Below, piece by piece: positions 44,206 through 54,723 of a stretch of 64,000 nucleotides of DNA. The notes under the pieces are model-generated. The model made no database searches. It saw only the letters and a program-made list of their open reading frames with translations, and had not been told where the DNA came from. Each line of letters opens with the position of its first letter. The first letter of the stretch is position 1. The position numbers were made by a program, and so were the translations under genes. Source of the stretch: Dasypus novemcinctus (taxonomy: Eukaryota > Chordata > Mammalia > Cingulata > Dasypodidae); the NCBI RefSeq assembly GCF_030445035.2, contig NC_080677.1, positions 7,812,001-7,876,000 on the forward strand, in the 5' to 3' direction.

Positions 44206-45030
44206 ATATAAATTATCTCTAAAAGGACCAAATACTAGATATTAAATAATAGAGCAAAAACCAGAAACTTTTTAGAAGAAAACATAGGGAGAAATTTTAA
44301 TAGCCTTGTATGTTGTAGTGATTTCTTACGTATGACACCAAAAGCAGAAGCCCAAAAGAAGAAATTGTAAAAATTGGATTTCATCAAAATTTAAACCTTT
44401 TGTACACCAAAAGACATTATCTAGAAAGCAAAAAGACTACCAACAGAATGGGAGAGACAATAATTGTTAACCATATATCTGATAATTTTATCCAGAATTT
44501 ATAAAGAGCTACAGTACAATAACAAAAAGGCAAACGACCCAATTAAAAATGGATAAAGGACTTGAATAGACATTTCTCCAAAGAGGAAATGCAAATGGCC
44601 AATAAACACGTGGAAAGATGCTCAATATTGATTATCAGGAAAATGCAAATCAAAACTACAATTAGATATGATTTCACACCCACTAAGATGGATATTATTT
44701 AAAAGACTGAAAATAAGGTTTAATAAGGATGAAGAGAAAAAGCATATACTTTAAAAATAATAGCATTTTCATTAGGAAATTAAAACTCTTTTATGTGGTA
44801 TTTTTAGTTCAATGTATACACTGGGATGTGCTTTCAATTTTATTTATAATCAGAAAATTGAAAACCGTGTACATGAGAAAAATAGATTAATGGTTAAATA
44901 CATAAAGTATATCCATGTAATTATGAGAATTATGTAGGAATTAAAACATATTTAATGATGTGGGAAGAATAGGGGGACATAAAATTATAAACGTGATCTC
45001 CATTTCGTTGAAATTTTTGCATAGTATATA
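44206..45030 (+). mobile_element. L1 segment in opposite orientation
   Basis: 'aaccagaaactttttagaagaaaacataggg', 'aaagaggaaatgcaaatggccaataaacacg', 'ggaaaatgcaaatcaaaactacaattagatatg' is plus-strand ORF2 C-terminal sequence. Up to about 44740 it ends just upstream, in element order, of where the neighbouring minus-strand piece begins. From 44750 to 45030 the sequence resembles an L1 tail and may belong to another copy. Confidence 0.75.
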
Positions 45031-45039
45031 AACTATTTG

Positions 45040-45360
45040 CAGTGACATCATCAACATGGTGACATAAGACATCCCTTAGACAAGTTTTCCCTCAGAACCG
45101 TCTAATAGAAGGACAAATCCCATTTGCTTAGAACCTTAAAGGATGACAGAGATGGGAGAAGGAATTGAAGACAAAGCAGAATGGAAGATAAGGAAGAATA
45201 ATCTACAGGAGCAGGTAGAAAACTTCCATCCCAAACTCACTGTACAAATCTCTCCCCCTCCCCTGGACCTGCACAGCTTGGGAGTCACACAGAGGCACTG
45301 CCCTGAATCCCTCCCACTGTGGGCACAGACTAAAGAGCCACTCACAGCAGCAAATTAGAA
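45040..45360 (+). mobile_element. L1 5'UTR-like fragment
   Basis: 'gcagtgacatcatcaacatggtgacataagacatccctt', then 'cagaaccgtctaatagaaggacaaatccc' resembles the start of an old L1 5'UTR. The ends are not defined. Confidence 0.4.
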
Positions 45361-45399
45361 CGCCATGCATATCCAGGCACACGCCCCAATCTGCAGAGA

Positions 45400-48027
45400 C
45401 CCAGGGTGGAGCACAAGCCGCCGAGGATGCTGCATACAAAAGGGTCCCCAAGGGAAAGACCATGGCAGAACCTGTTGTAGTTTACCAAATGCTACCAAAG
45501 CTGCCATGCAAGCTGCTCTGCAACTTGGGCCATATGACAGCAGATCCAATGGTGCAGGAAGTGTCAGCGGCAAATAGAGATGCCATCTGGAGCCTTTGGC
45601 AGGTCCCTGTAGGAGAATCATGATACAGACCCTCAGGATTTTGGAGCAAAGCCCTACCATCCTCTGCAGATAAGTACTCTTTGTCCTACTACTGGGCTTT
45701 CGAAGAGACTGAATGTTTAACCACGGGCCACCAAGTTACCATGAGACCTGAGTTGCCTGTCATGAGCTGGGTATTGTCTGACCCATCAAACCATAAAGTT
45801 GGGTGTGCACAGCAGCACTCCATCATAAAGTGAAGTGGTATATATGAGATAGGGCTCCAGCAGGTCCTGAAGAACCAAGTAAGTTACATGAGGAAGTGAC
45901 CCAAATATCCATGGTCACCACTCCTGCCATGTTACCTTTTGTTTCCCAGCCCACAGCTTTGGCCTCTTGGAGAGTGCCTTACAGTCATTTGACTGAGGAA
46001 TAGAAAATCAAACCTGTTTACAAATGGTTCTGCATGGTATGCAGGTACCACCCAAAAGTGGACAGCTGCAGCACTGGAGCCCTTTTCTGGGACATCTCTG
46101 AAGGACAGTGGTGAGGGCAAATCCTCCCGGTGGGCAGAACTTCAGACAGTGCACCTGGTTGTTTATTTTGCTTGGAAGAAGAAATGGCCAGAGGTATGTT
46201 TGTACACTGTTTATGGGCTGTTGCCAATGGTATGCCTGGATAGTCAGGGACGTGGAAGGAACATGATCGGAAAATTGATGATAAAGAGTTTTGGGGAAGA
46301 GGCATGTGGATAGACCTTTATGAGTGGGCAGAAAACATGATGATATTTGTCTCCCACATGAATGCTCACCAGAGGGTGACTTCAGCAGAGGAGATTTTAA
46401 TAATCAAGTGGATAAGATGACCTGCTCTGTGATGAATGCTCAGCCTCTTTCCCCAGCCCACTCTGTCATTGCTCAATGGACTCATGAACAAAGTGGCCAT
46501 TGTGAAAGGGATGAAGGTTATGCATGGGCTCAGCAACGTGGACTTCCCCTCACCAAGGCTGGTTTGGCTAAAGTCAACGCTGGATGCCCAAACTGCCAGC
46601 AGCAGAGACCCACACTCAGCCCCCAATATGGCACCATTCCTGAGGTTGATCACCCTGCTACCTGGTGGCACGGTGATTACATTGGACCACTTCCATCATG
46701 GAAGGGGCAGTGATTTGTTCTAACTGGAATAGACACAAACTCCAGATATGGGTTTGCCTTCCCTGCGTGCAATGCTTCTTCCTAAACTACTGTCTGTGAA
46801 CTTAAAGAATGCCTTATACACCCCATCACAGTATTCCACACAGCATTGCTTCTGATCAAGGAACCACTTCACAGCAAATGATGTGCAGAAACAGGTACAT
46901 GCTCATGGAATTCACTGTTCTTCTTACCATGCTCCTCATCAACCTGAAGCAGCTGGATTGATAGAATGGTGGATTGGCCTTTTGAAGACTCAATTACAGT
47001 ACCAGCTAGGTGACAGTACCTTGCAGGGCTGAGCCAAGGTTCTCTGGGAGGCTGTGTTTCCTCTAAATCAGCATCCACTATATAGTGCTGTTTCTCCCAT
47101 AGCCAGAATTCATGGGTCCATCCAGGAATGAAGGGGTGGCAATGGGGAGTGGTACCACTCATTATTACCCCTAGTGACCCACTGGGAAAATTTTTGCTCC
47201 CTGTCACTGCAACCCTAAGCTCTGCTGGTCTATATGTCTTAGTGCTAGAAGGAGGAGTGCTGCCACCAGGGAACACAACAATGATTCCATTAAACTGGAA
47301 GTTAAACCTGCTACCTGTCCACTTTGGGCTCCTCATTACTCTAAATCAACAGGCAAAGAAGGGAGTTACTGTACTGGCTGGGGTGATTGATCCTAACTAT
47401 CAAGGTGAAATAGTACTGCACTTATACAATGGAGGTAAAGAAGAGTTTGCCCAGAATACAGTAGATCCCCTAAGCATTTCTTAGTATTGCCATGCCCTGT
47501 GATTAAGTCAAAGAAAAACTGTTAACAACCCAATCCAAGCCAGGACTACCAAAGGCCCAGAAACTTGAAGGTTTGTTTCACCTGACCAGGCAATGAATCA
47601 CAGCCAGCTGAGGTGCTTTTTGAGGGTAAAGGAAACATGGAATGGATAGTGGAAGAAGATAGTGATAAAAACCATGTGACCAGTTACAGAAATGTAAACA
47701 GTAATGGTTATATTTTTCCTTGTTTTGTTAGGAATATGCTTGCATATGGACATAAAGAAAATATCTTTGTTTTCCTATTTTATTCCCTATCATATGACAT
47801 AAGCTATATTAGTTTCGTGCCATAATATTTAAGCTATAGGTATCAAGTTTAAGAGTGAATATTACCTAAGGGCTCACACTCTTTTCTGGAGGAATTTAGT
47901 GTGTTTCCAGTTGCATGCAGGAAAGTCGAGTATTGTTAGGGGAAAATATGTCTGTTATTGTTTTTATTTAGAAATTAAGTATAGTTGAAGGTGATGTGTA
48001 TAGCTGTCAAGTTGACAAGGGGTGGAC
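45400..48027 (+). mobile_element. ERV-L-type provirus, 3' half of internal region
   Basis: Decayed pol sequence lies upstream of a matching 3' LTR. Parts in order: RNase H-like sequence (about 45970-46330), an integrase zinc-binding and core region (about 46340-47080, with a 129-codon open piece) and a dUTPase-like domain (about 47130-47480) whose third motif is recognisable. A C-terminal dUTPase after integrase is characteristic of ERV-L. No env frame was seen, as expected for ERV-L. Stops and frameshifts break every domain, and the 5' LTR, gag and RT are missing. A purine-rich tract ('caaggggtgga') precedes the LTR, consistent with a polypurine tract. Confidence 0.85.
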
Positions 48028-48156
48028 TGTGATGATTAGGCTCATGTGTCAACTTGGCCAGCTACTGGTTCCAACTGTTTAGTCAAGCAAGCACTGGTCT
48101 AATTGTTACTGTGAGGATATTTTGTGGACTTCAATCATCAATAAGGTGATTGCATC

Positions 48157-49362
48157 TGTATTAGTCTGCTAAAGGGGTGCTGATGCAAAATATCAGAAAT
48201 TGTGTTGGCTTTTAATAAAGGGTATTTATTTGGGGTAGAAGCCCACAGTTACCAGGCCATAAAGCATAAGTCATTTCTCTCACCAAAGTCTATTGCCACA
48301 TGTTGGAGCACGGTGGCTGCCGACGTCTGCAAGGGTTCAGACTTCCTGGGTTCCTCTCTTCCCAGGGCTCGTTTCTCTCTGCACTCAACTCCTCTGTTCT
48401 CTCCACAAGGCCAGCTATAGAGTGTCAGGCAAACAGCCCATCTCTCTTCTTGGAGCCTCTGCTGTGTCCAGTTGAGCCTTCTCTCCTTCCTCACATATCT
48501 GTTTCTCTATGTGTTTGCTTCCCAGTCTCCAGGATCAAAATTCCAACCTCCCTTCTCCGAGGTGTGGTTTCTCTGTGAGTCCCCAGGGGGCAGGGACTCA
48601 ACGTCTAACTGACGTTGATTGATGTAGGATGACTGAATATCTGAATGCAACTTGTTTCTCTCCCTGTTGCTAAGATACAAAGAAAAGAGTTGTATGTAAA
48701 TCAGAAGGTAATGAAATGCAACCCTCTCTTTGGACCAAATTTCACTGTTGGTGGTCAAGAATATCTTGTCGAGGCAATGAAGTATGAAAACCAGCTTCAA
48801 CCAGTTGGCCGCAGAAGCAGCCCCTTGCTTTCCTCACTTCAATTTGCTTAATTAACATAGTAAAATTCCCACCCAGGGGTGGAGTTATCTGCCCCTTTCT
48901 TGATCATGCAATGTATGTGCAAGCGTGAGTTCCTGAACATACTAATCATACAATTACATAACCAGCTATGTGTGTTCATCCATATGCATAAAAACTAATG
49001 CATAATCAAAGGAAATGCTAAGTAGTAACTTGGGTATTTAAACAAGAGTGAAAGTGCAGCACGGGGAGTTGGGTCTGAGTCACTTTGGACTGACCTTGGC
49101 TCTTTACTTCTGCAGACATAATAAATGTGAGTTTGCCTAACTCTCGTGTTGAAGTTTTCTTCATGCCATCTCTGGTTATCCATAAAGGCCCTGCTTTGAG
49201 GCCTAATAACGTGGCCCAATCAAATCCTCAGTCATTATTTAATCAAGTAAAAGTGAAACCTCTGCAACCAATATAATCTAATATGCCCAGAGGAGCAAAC
49301 CAGTTTACAAACATAATCCATTATCTATTTTGGGAATTCATAAACAATATCAAACTGCTACG
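48157..49362 (-). mobile_element. Solo LTR inserted in the ERV-L LTR
   Basis: The plus strand begins 'tgtattagtctgctaaaggggtgc' and ends 'aatatcaaactgctacg', the reverse of the family at 21677-22219. Direct repeats GCATC at 48152-48156 and 49363-49367 flank it. At 1206 bp it is too long because it contains a further insertion; without that it is about 609 bp. Confidence 0.88.
48616..49208 (+). mobile_element. Innermost LTR (ERV class I-like)
   Basis: A 593-bp insert is bounded by direct repeats ACGT at 48612-48615 and 49209-49212. Removing it joins '...ctaactgacgt' to 'ggcccaatcaaatcc', which restores the host LTR reading. It contains a TATA-like 'tatttaaa' (about 49035) and 'aataaa' (about 49121), as in a U3-R-U5 layout. 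A 4-bp duplication fits class I elements. The 3' end is 'aata' instead of CA, so the exact edges are uncertain. Confidence 0.65.
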
Positions 49363-49969
49363 GCATCTAGAGTTTATGATATCTACAATCAACTGAGAAG
49401 ATTGCCTTCAGCAATGATAGGCATCTCATCCAATCAGGTGAAGGCCTTAAAAAGAGGAGTGAAGATTTCAGCAGCCAGAAGAGATAATTTCCCTCTCTAT
49501 TGTGGCCAGCCAGCTTCTCCTGGGTAATTCATCATAAACCTTCGTTGGAGTTCCTGGCTTGCAGCTTGCCTTATGGAAAATGGACTTGAGTGTCCCCACA
49601 GTCATGTGAGATAATTGTATAAAATGTCAGAATATTTACCAATATGTTTTGTCAGTTCTGTTTCCTTAAAGAACCCTGAATAATATAAACCTGTAGGCAA
49701 AAGGTGTGCTTACTAAACCCAGTTTCTGCTGCCAGGACCATCTAAACACAAAATGGACCCACCTTTTCTGGACTGGAGTGACGCACCTTTTCTGGACTGA
49801 CCCCACCTGGCTCCCTGGGATGCAATACTCTAACAGGGAAGAAACCAGAGGCAGAAATGCCTCTCAGAATAAAAGTGTGGTAAAGGGTGCAAACTGAACT
49901 GTTATAAGACAGGAAGATCCCAGGACTGTAAAGTGTAAGGAAAAGGGGGCACTGATGAGGCAGAGAATT

Positions 49970-50100
49970 TTATTTAAAAACATTTTTATTAGAGACATTG
50001 TGGGTTTACAGAATAATCATGCATAAAATATAGGATTCCCATACACCACTCCACCAACAACAACTTGCATTGATGTGGAACATTTGCTACAATTCAAACA
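49970..50100 (-). mobile_element. L1 3'-end fragment
   Basis: 'aaaaacatttttattagagacattgtgggtttacagaataatcatgc' and 'gattcccatacaccactcc' is antisense L1 3'UTR. It is short and 5'-truncated. Confidence 0.75.
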
Positions 50101-50104
50101 GCAG

Positions 50105-50215
50105 TAGCCAGTATTTATTGAGAGACTCTATGTTCTCAGCACTGTGTGAAACAATTTATATAGATTACCTCATTTTAAACACCTAGTACACAGGCCTGTG
50201 AAATATGTCCTATTT
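50105..50215 (+). mobile_element. MIR SINE fragment
   Basis: 'ccagtatttattgagagactctatgttctcagcactgtgtga' and 'atagattacctcattttaaacacc' matches the 3' half of MIR. Confidence 0.65.
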
Positions 50216-53138
50216 TGTAATTATCTTTTAAATTAGAGAAGTTGTAGGTTTACTGAAAAAATCATGTACAAAAGAAAACATATGCATATACTGACAGGGA
50301 TAATGTCAACAAATCTTAGAAGTTGGGGAGAAAATTCTGCACAAAAAACAAGTAGAATAGATCAAAATCCCCAGAGAAAGGAAGCTTTCTCCTAGAGATG
50401 GAACAATTACACAAAAAGTGCAGTCTTAAAAATTGTGCCACATTTTCAGGGCAAGAATCAGATGAAGAAAAACTAAAAAAATTCAAACACACACAGGATC
50501 AAGTATCAAAGAAGAGCCTTAATACAAAGCCAAATGAACAATAAAGTCCTAGACAAGAGGGAGAAACTAACCTTCAAAGTTAATTCACTAAGAAAATCAG
50601 ATGCCCAGTTCTCAGCCAAAAATTACAAGCCATACTAAGAAACAGGAGGATATGGCTTAGTCAAGGGAACAAATTAAAACTCCAGAGGAGACACAGAATT
50701 TATAACAACTAATCAAAGAAGTTCAAACAAATATCCTAAATCATTTTAAGGATATAAAGGAAAATATGGATAAAAGCTAAAGGATTTTGAGAAAATGTAT
50801 GAGCATAAAGAAAAATTTGAAAGTATAAAAGGAAACAACAGAAATTATGGGAATGAAAACCACAATAATAGAGATTAAAATACACTAGAGGCATACAATA
50901 CAGATTTGGTCAGGCAGAAGAATCAGTGAACTCTAAGACAGGACAATTGAAATTATACAGTCAGAAGAACAGCTAGAGAAAAGAATATGGAAAAATGAGC
51001 TGCGTCCCAGGGATCTGAGTGATAGCACAAAGTACTCAAACATATGCCCCATGGGTGTCCCAGAAGGTGAAGAGAAGGGAAGAGGGGAAGAAAGCATATT
51101 TGAGGAAATAATGACCAAAAATTTCCCAACTCTTAAGAAAGACATAAATACATATGTCTAAGAAGCACAACATACTCCAAATAGAATAAATACTAATAGA
51201 CCTACTCTGAGATACAAACTGATCAGAATGTCAAATGCCAAATATAGAGATAGAATTCTGAAAGCAGCACGAGAAAAGTAGTTCATCATTTGCAAGGGAT
51301 CATCAGTAAGACTGCCAATTTCTCATCAGAAATGATGGAAGTGAGAAGACAGTGGTATGAAATATTTAAGGTACTAAAAGAAAAAAACTGCCAGGCAAAA
51401 CTGTCCTTCAAAAAGGAGGTTTTTTCCCCAATATTCACAGCTAAATAGAAACTGACAAAACACCGGCCCCAAAAAAGTTATTAAAGTGAGTTCTGCATGT
51501 TGAAAGGAAAATATAGCAGAGAGTGACTTGGAGTAGTGTGAAGAAGTGAAAATCATCAATAAGAGAAACTAAAAGGGCAAATGCAAAACCCAAAGAATTG
51601 TGTATCCTCAATATACAACTGTATTCTTTAATTCTAATAAGAGACCAAATACAATTGAATAAGAAAAGGCATATTTCCTGAAAATGGAGAGGCAAAACAT
51701 AAAGTGGGACAAAAGCAACGTGAAGAGGGAAATGAGAGCAAAAAAATGTGTTTGCTATTGAAGCTAAACTGGTATCTTTTCAAATTAGTATCTTATAAAT
51801 GTAGGCTGTAAAGAAAGTATTTTAAATATATACAAAAATAGAAATGAGAAAGGGATTGTGATGGTTAGGCTATTGTGTTAACTCGGCCACGTAATTGTGC
51901 CCGGTTGTTTGGTCAAGCAGCACTGGGCTAACTGTAATACAAGGGCATTTATGGACTTTAGTCACTTAACTTTACTGCAGTGGTAAATCATAGATAGCAG
52001 GTTATAATTGCATCCATCAGGGAGATTGCCATCAGCAATGAGTGACACTTAACTCAATCAGTTGAGTGCCTTAAAAGGGGAAGTGATTCCAGCATTGAAA
52101 GAGAATTTCCCAGCTCATCTTTGGACAGCCAACATCTCCCAGAACTTGTCAAGTACCTTCACTGGACTTCCACTGAAGCCCTTGGTTGCAGCCTGCTGCA
52201 GCACCTGGACTTATGCATCCCCATGGCTGCGTGACTCTTATAGAATCACATACTATTGACAGATATCTCTTGTTGATTCTGTTTCCCTAGAGAACCCTGA
52301 CTAATACAGGGATCAATCAGATACAGCACGAAAGTTCAACTATACAGAAAAGGAGAGTGCAATAAAGGAAAAGAGATACAAAAAAGATATGACATAAAAA
52401 CCACAGCACAAAATGGCTGAAGTACTGCCTTTACAGTAATGATACTGAATGTCAGTGGATTAAACTCCCCACTCAAAAGATACAGATTAGAAGAATGGGA
52501 AGAAAGCATGATCAAACTATAAGTTGTTTTCAAGAGACTCATCTTAGACTGACAGATACAAATAGGTTGAAAGTGTAAGGATGGAAAAAGATATTCCATG
52601 CAAATAGTAACCAAAAAAGAGCTGAGGTATCTATACTAACATCACACAAATTAGACTTTAAGTCAAAAGCTGTTATAAGAGATAGAAAAGAACATTATAT
52701 ATTAATTAAAGGGGCAATCCACCAAGAAGAAATAACAATCATACATCACCTAACCATGGTGCCCTGGAATATATGAGGCAAACACTGACAAAACTGAAGG
52801 GAGAAATAGACATCTCTACAATAATAGCTGGAGACTTCAATATACCACTTTTGTCAATAGAACCTCTAGACAGAACATCAATAAGAAAACAGAGAACTTG
52901 AATAATATGATAAATGAGCTAGATCTAATAGACGTATACAGAACACTGTATCTCAAAATAGCAGGATATACATTCTTTTCAAAAGTACGTGGATCATTCT
53001 CCAGGATAGACCACATATTGGGTCACAAAACAAGTCTCAATAAATTTAAAAAGATTGAAATTCCACGAGGCACTTAACTGTAATGGAATTAAGCTGGAAA
53101 CCAATAACAAGCAGGGAATTGGAAAATACACAAATATA
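50216..53138 (+). mobile_element. Decayed L1 (5'UTR to early ORF2), split by a solo LTR
   Basis: 5'UTR-like sequence runs to about 50630, ORF1 remnants about 50640-51460, and ORF2 endonuclease remnants about 52400-53138 (for example 'atcattctccaggatagaccacatattgggtcac'). All frames are broken. The element stops abruptly at about 53138, where antisense L1 begins. The LTR at 51857-52308 sits between ORF1 and ORF2. Confidence 0.8.
51857..52308 (+). mobile_element. Solo ERV-L-type LTR with 5-bp target duplication
   Basis: The 452-bp element starts 'tgtgatggttaggctattgtg' and ends 'gaaccctgactaataca', with TG...CA termini. GGGAT repeats flank it at 51852-51856 and 52309-52313. It is the same family as the 3' LTR at 48028. 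No internal region is present, so the provirus was lost by LTR-LTR recombination. Confidence 0.93.
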
Positions 53139-54610
53139 TGGAGGTCTGATGTAAGTTTTTATCCTTGTTCCCCTATAGATAAGGTGATTTTTCCTTCTGG
53201 TTTCTTTCAAGATTTTCTTTTTGTCTTTTATTTTCTGCAGTTTGAATATGATATGCCTAGGCAAATATCATACTAGATGTATTTTTGGGTGTTTATCCTG
53301 CTTGGTGTTCTCTGAGCTTGCTGGTGTTTCTTCTCCTTCAGGTAGTTTTCATTATGCATATGTTATACCTTTTGTAATGGTCCCATAGTTCTTTGAGTAT
53401 TCTGTTCTATCTTTTAAATTATTTTTTCTATTTGCATTTCAGCTTGGGGAGTTTCTAGTAACATATCTTCTAGCTTTCTGATTTATTCCTCAGCAATGCC
53501 CAATCTACTAATGAGCTCATCAAGGGCATTCTTCATGTCTGTTACAGTGTTTTTGATTTATAGTATTTCCTTTTGATTCTTTCTTAAAGTTTCCATCTCT
53601 CAGATAACATTACCCATCTGTTCTTGAAAATTCTCCACTTTTCCCATTAAAGCCTGCAGCATATTAATCAGTTATTTTAAATTCCCGATTTGATAATTCC
53701 AAAGTCTCTACCATATCTGAGTCTGGTTCTGATACATGCTTTGTTTTGTTTTTGTTTTTGTTTTGTTTCTGACTTTTAATATGCTTGGTAATATTTTTTA
53801 TTGAAAGCCAGCCAAAATGTATTACATAAAGAGAACTGAACTAAATAGGTCTTTAGTAAGAGGTTTTATGTTTAGGTTAGGAGTTAGGCTGTTAACTGTT
53901 TGCTATAGCTATGCAGCTGTAGGTTCAGAGAGTAAAGCTTCTTCTGGTGTCTTTGATTTTGTCTCCCAATTGTCCTGGGGTTTCCTTAGTGCCTCCTTCT
54001 TATCTAGGGCCTGAGTTTTGCAGTTCTTTTCAACTGTAGCCACAGGGATTACACAGGAGCTCTACTGCTGTGTGAGGGTAGTGTGGGGGTGGAGGAGGTA
54101 AAGCATTCTAAATCTTATGATTAGGTCTCATTCTTCCAGTGAGCCCATGCCCCTGGTCTGTGACCTTCACAATTGCTGCTCGGTTTACCCCCACTCACTC
54201 TTCGGTGAGTCAGGAAGGCCACAGGGGGCTGGGGCTGGGAATATCCTTTTGGTAAAAGTCAAGTTGGTTAGGCTCTGGTACTACAGCTTCTCTTGAGGGC
54301 AGACCAGGTTAAGGAAAACCCTGGGTGTATTTCAAAATTGTTGAAATACAAAATTGTTGCTCTTTTCCAGCCCTCTGCCAGAATGATGAGGGATTTCTCT
54401 GATCTTTACCCAGAGAACTTGGTGGTGCTATTGGAAGTAAAACTCCTGAAAGTATCAAGGGTTCATCATTGGACCATCCTTCTTCACTGGTCTTTGCCCT
54501 TGCACTTGGGGGATGCTTATGAGCCTATGTGCCTGAAGTTTCAACTAGACCTAGAGCTGCAGGGTATCTAAAAGTTACCTCCTGAGAGCCTCCATGTTGC
54601 TCAAATGTGG
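53139..54610 (-). mobile_element. Old L1 sequence, antisense
   Basis: 'tctccttcaggtagttttcattatgcatatgttatacc' and 'cccatagttctttgagtattctgttc' read as antisense of an old L1 ORF1, followed by 'gttttgtttttgtttttg' simple sequence. Near 54440-54520 it resembles part of the 3'UTR at 55905-55985. The young L1 at 54617 appears to have inserted at its right edge. Confidence 0.55.
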
Positions 54611-54694
54611 CTACTCTTTTTTTTTTTTTTTAAATATTTATTTATTATTATTATTTTTAATTACATTAAAAAAAATATATGAGGTCCCATTCAA

Positions 54695-54723
54695 CCCCAC
54701 CGCCCCCGCCCCCCACTCCCCCC
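54695..54723 (-). promoter_or_regulatory. G-quadruplex-type motif in the L1 3'UTR
   Basis: Four C-runs on the plus strand (54695-54698, 54703-54707, 54709-54714, 54718-54723) give four G-runs of 4-6 on the L1 sense strand within 29 bases, about 80 bases from the A-tail. A G-rich tract near the 3' end is a known feature of mammalian L1 3'UTRs. Confidence 0.75.

Larger units (their letters stand above)
48028..49687 (+). mobile_element. 3' LTR of the ERV-L element, interrupted
   Basis: It starts 'tgtgatgattaggctcatgtgtcaac' at 48028 and resumes after an insertion at 49363 with 'gcatctagagtttatgatatctacaatcaactg', ending 'gaaccctgaataatata' at 49687. The start and end match the solo LTR at 51857-52308, so they are the same family. 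Without the insert it is about 450 bp. Confidence 0.88.
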
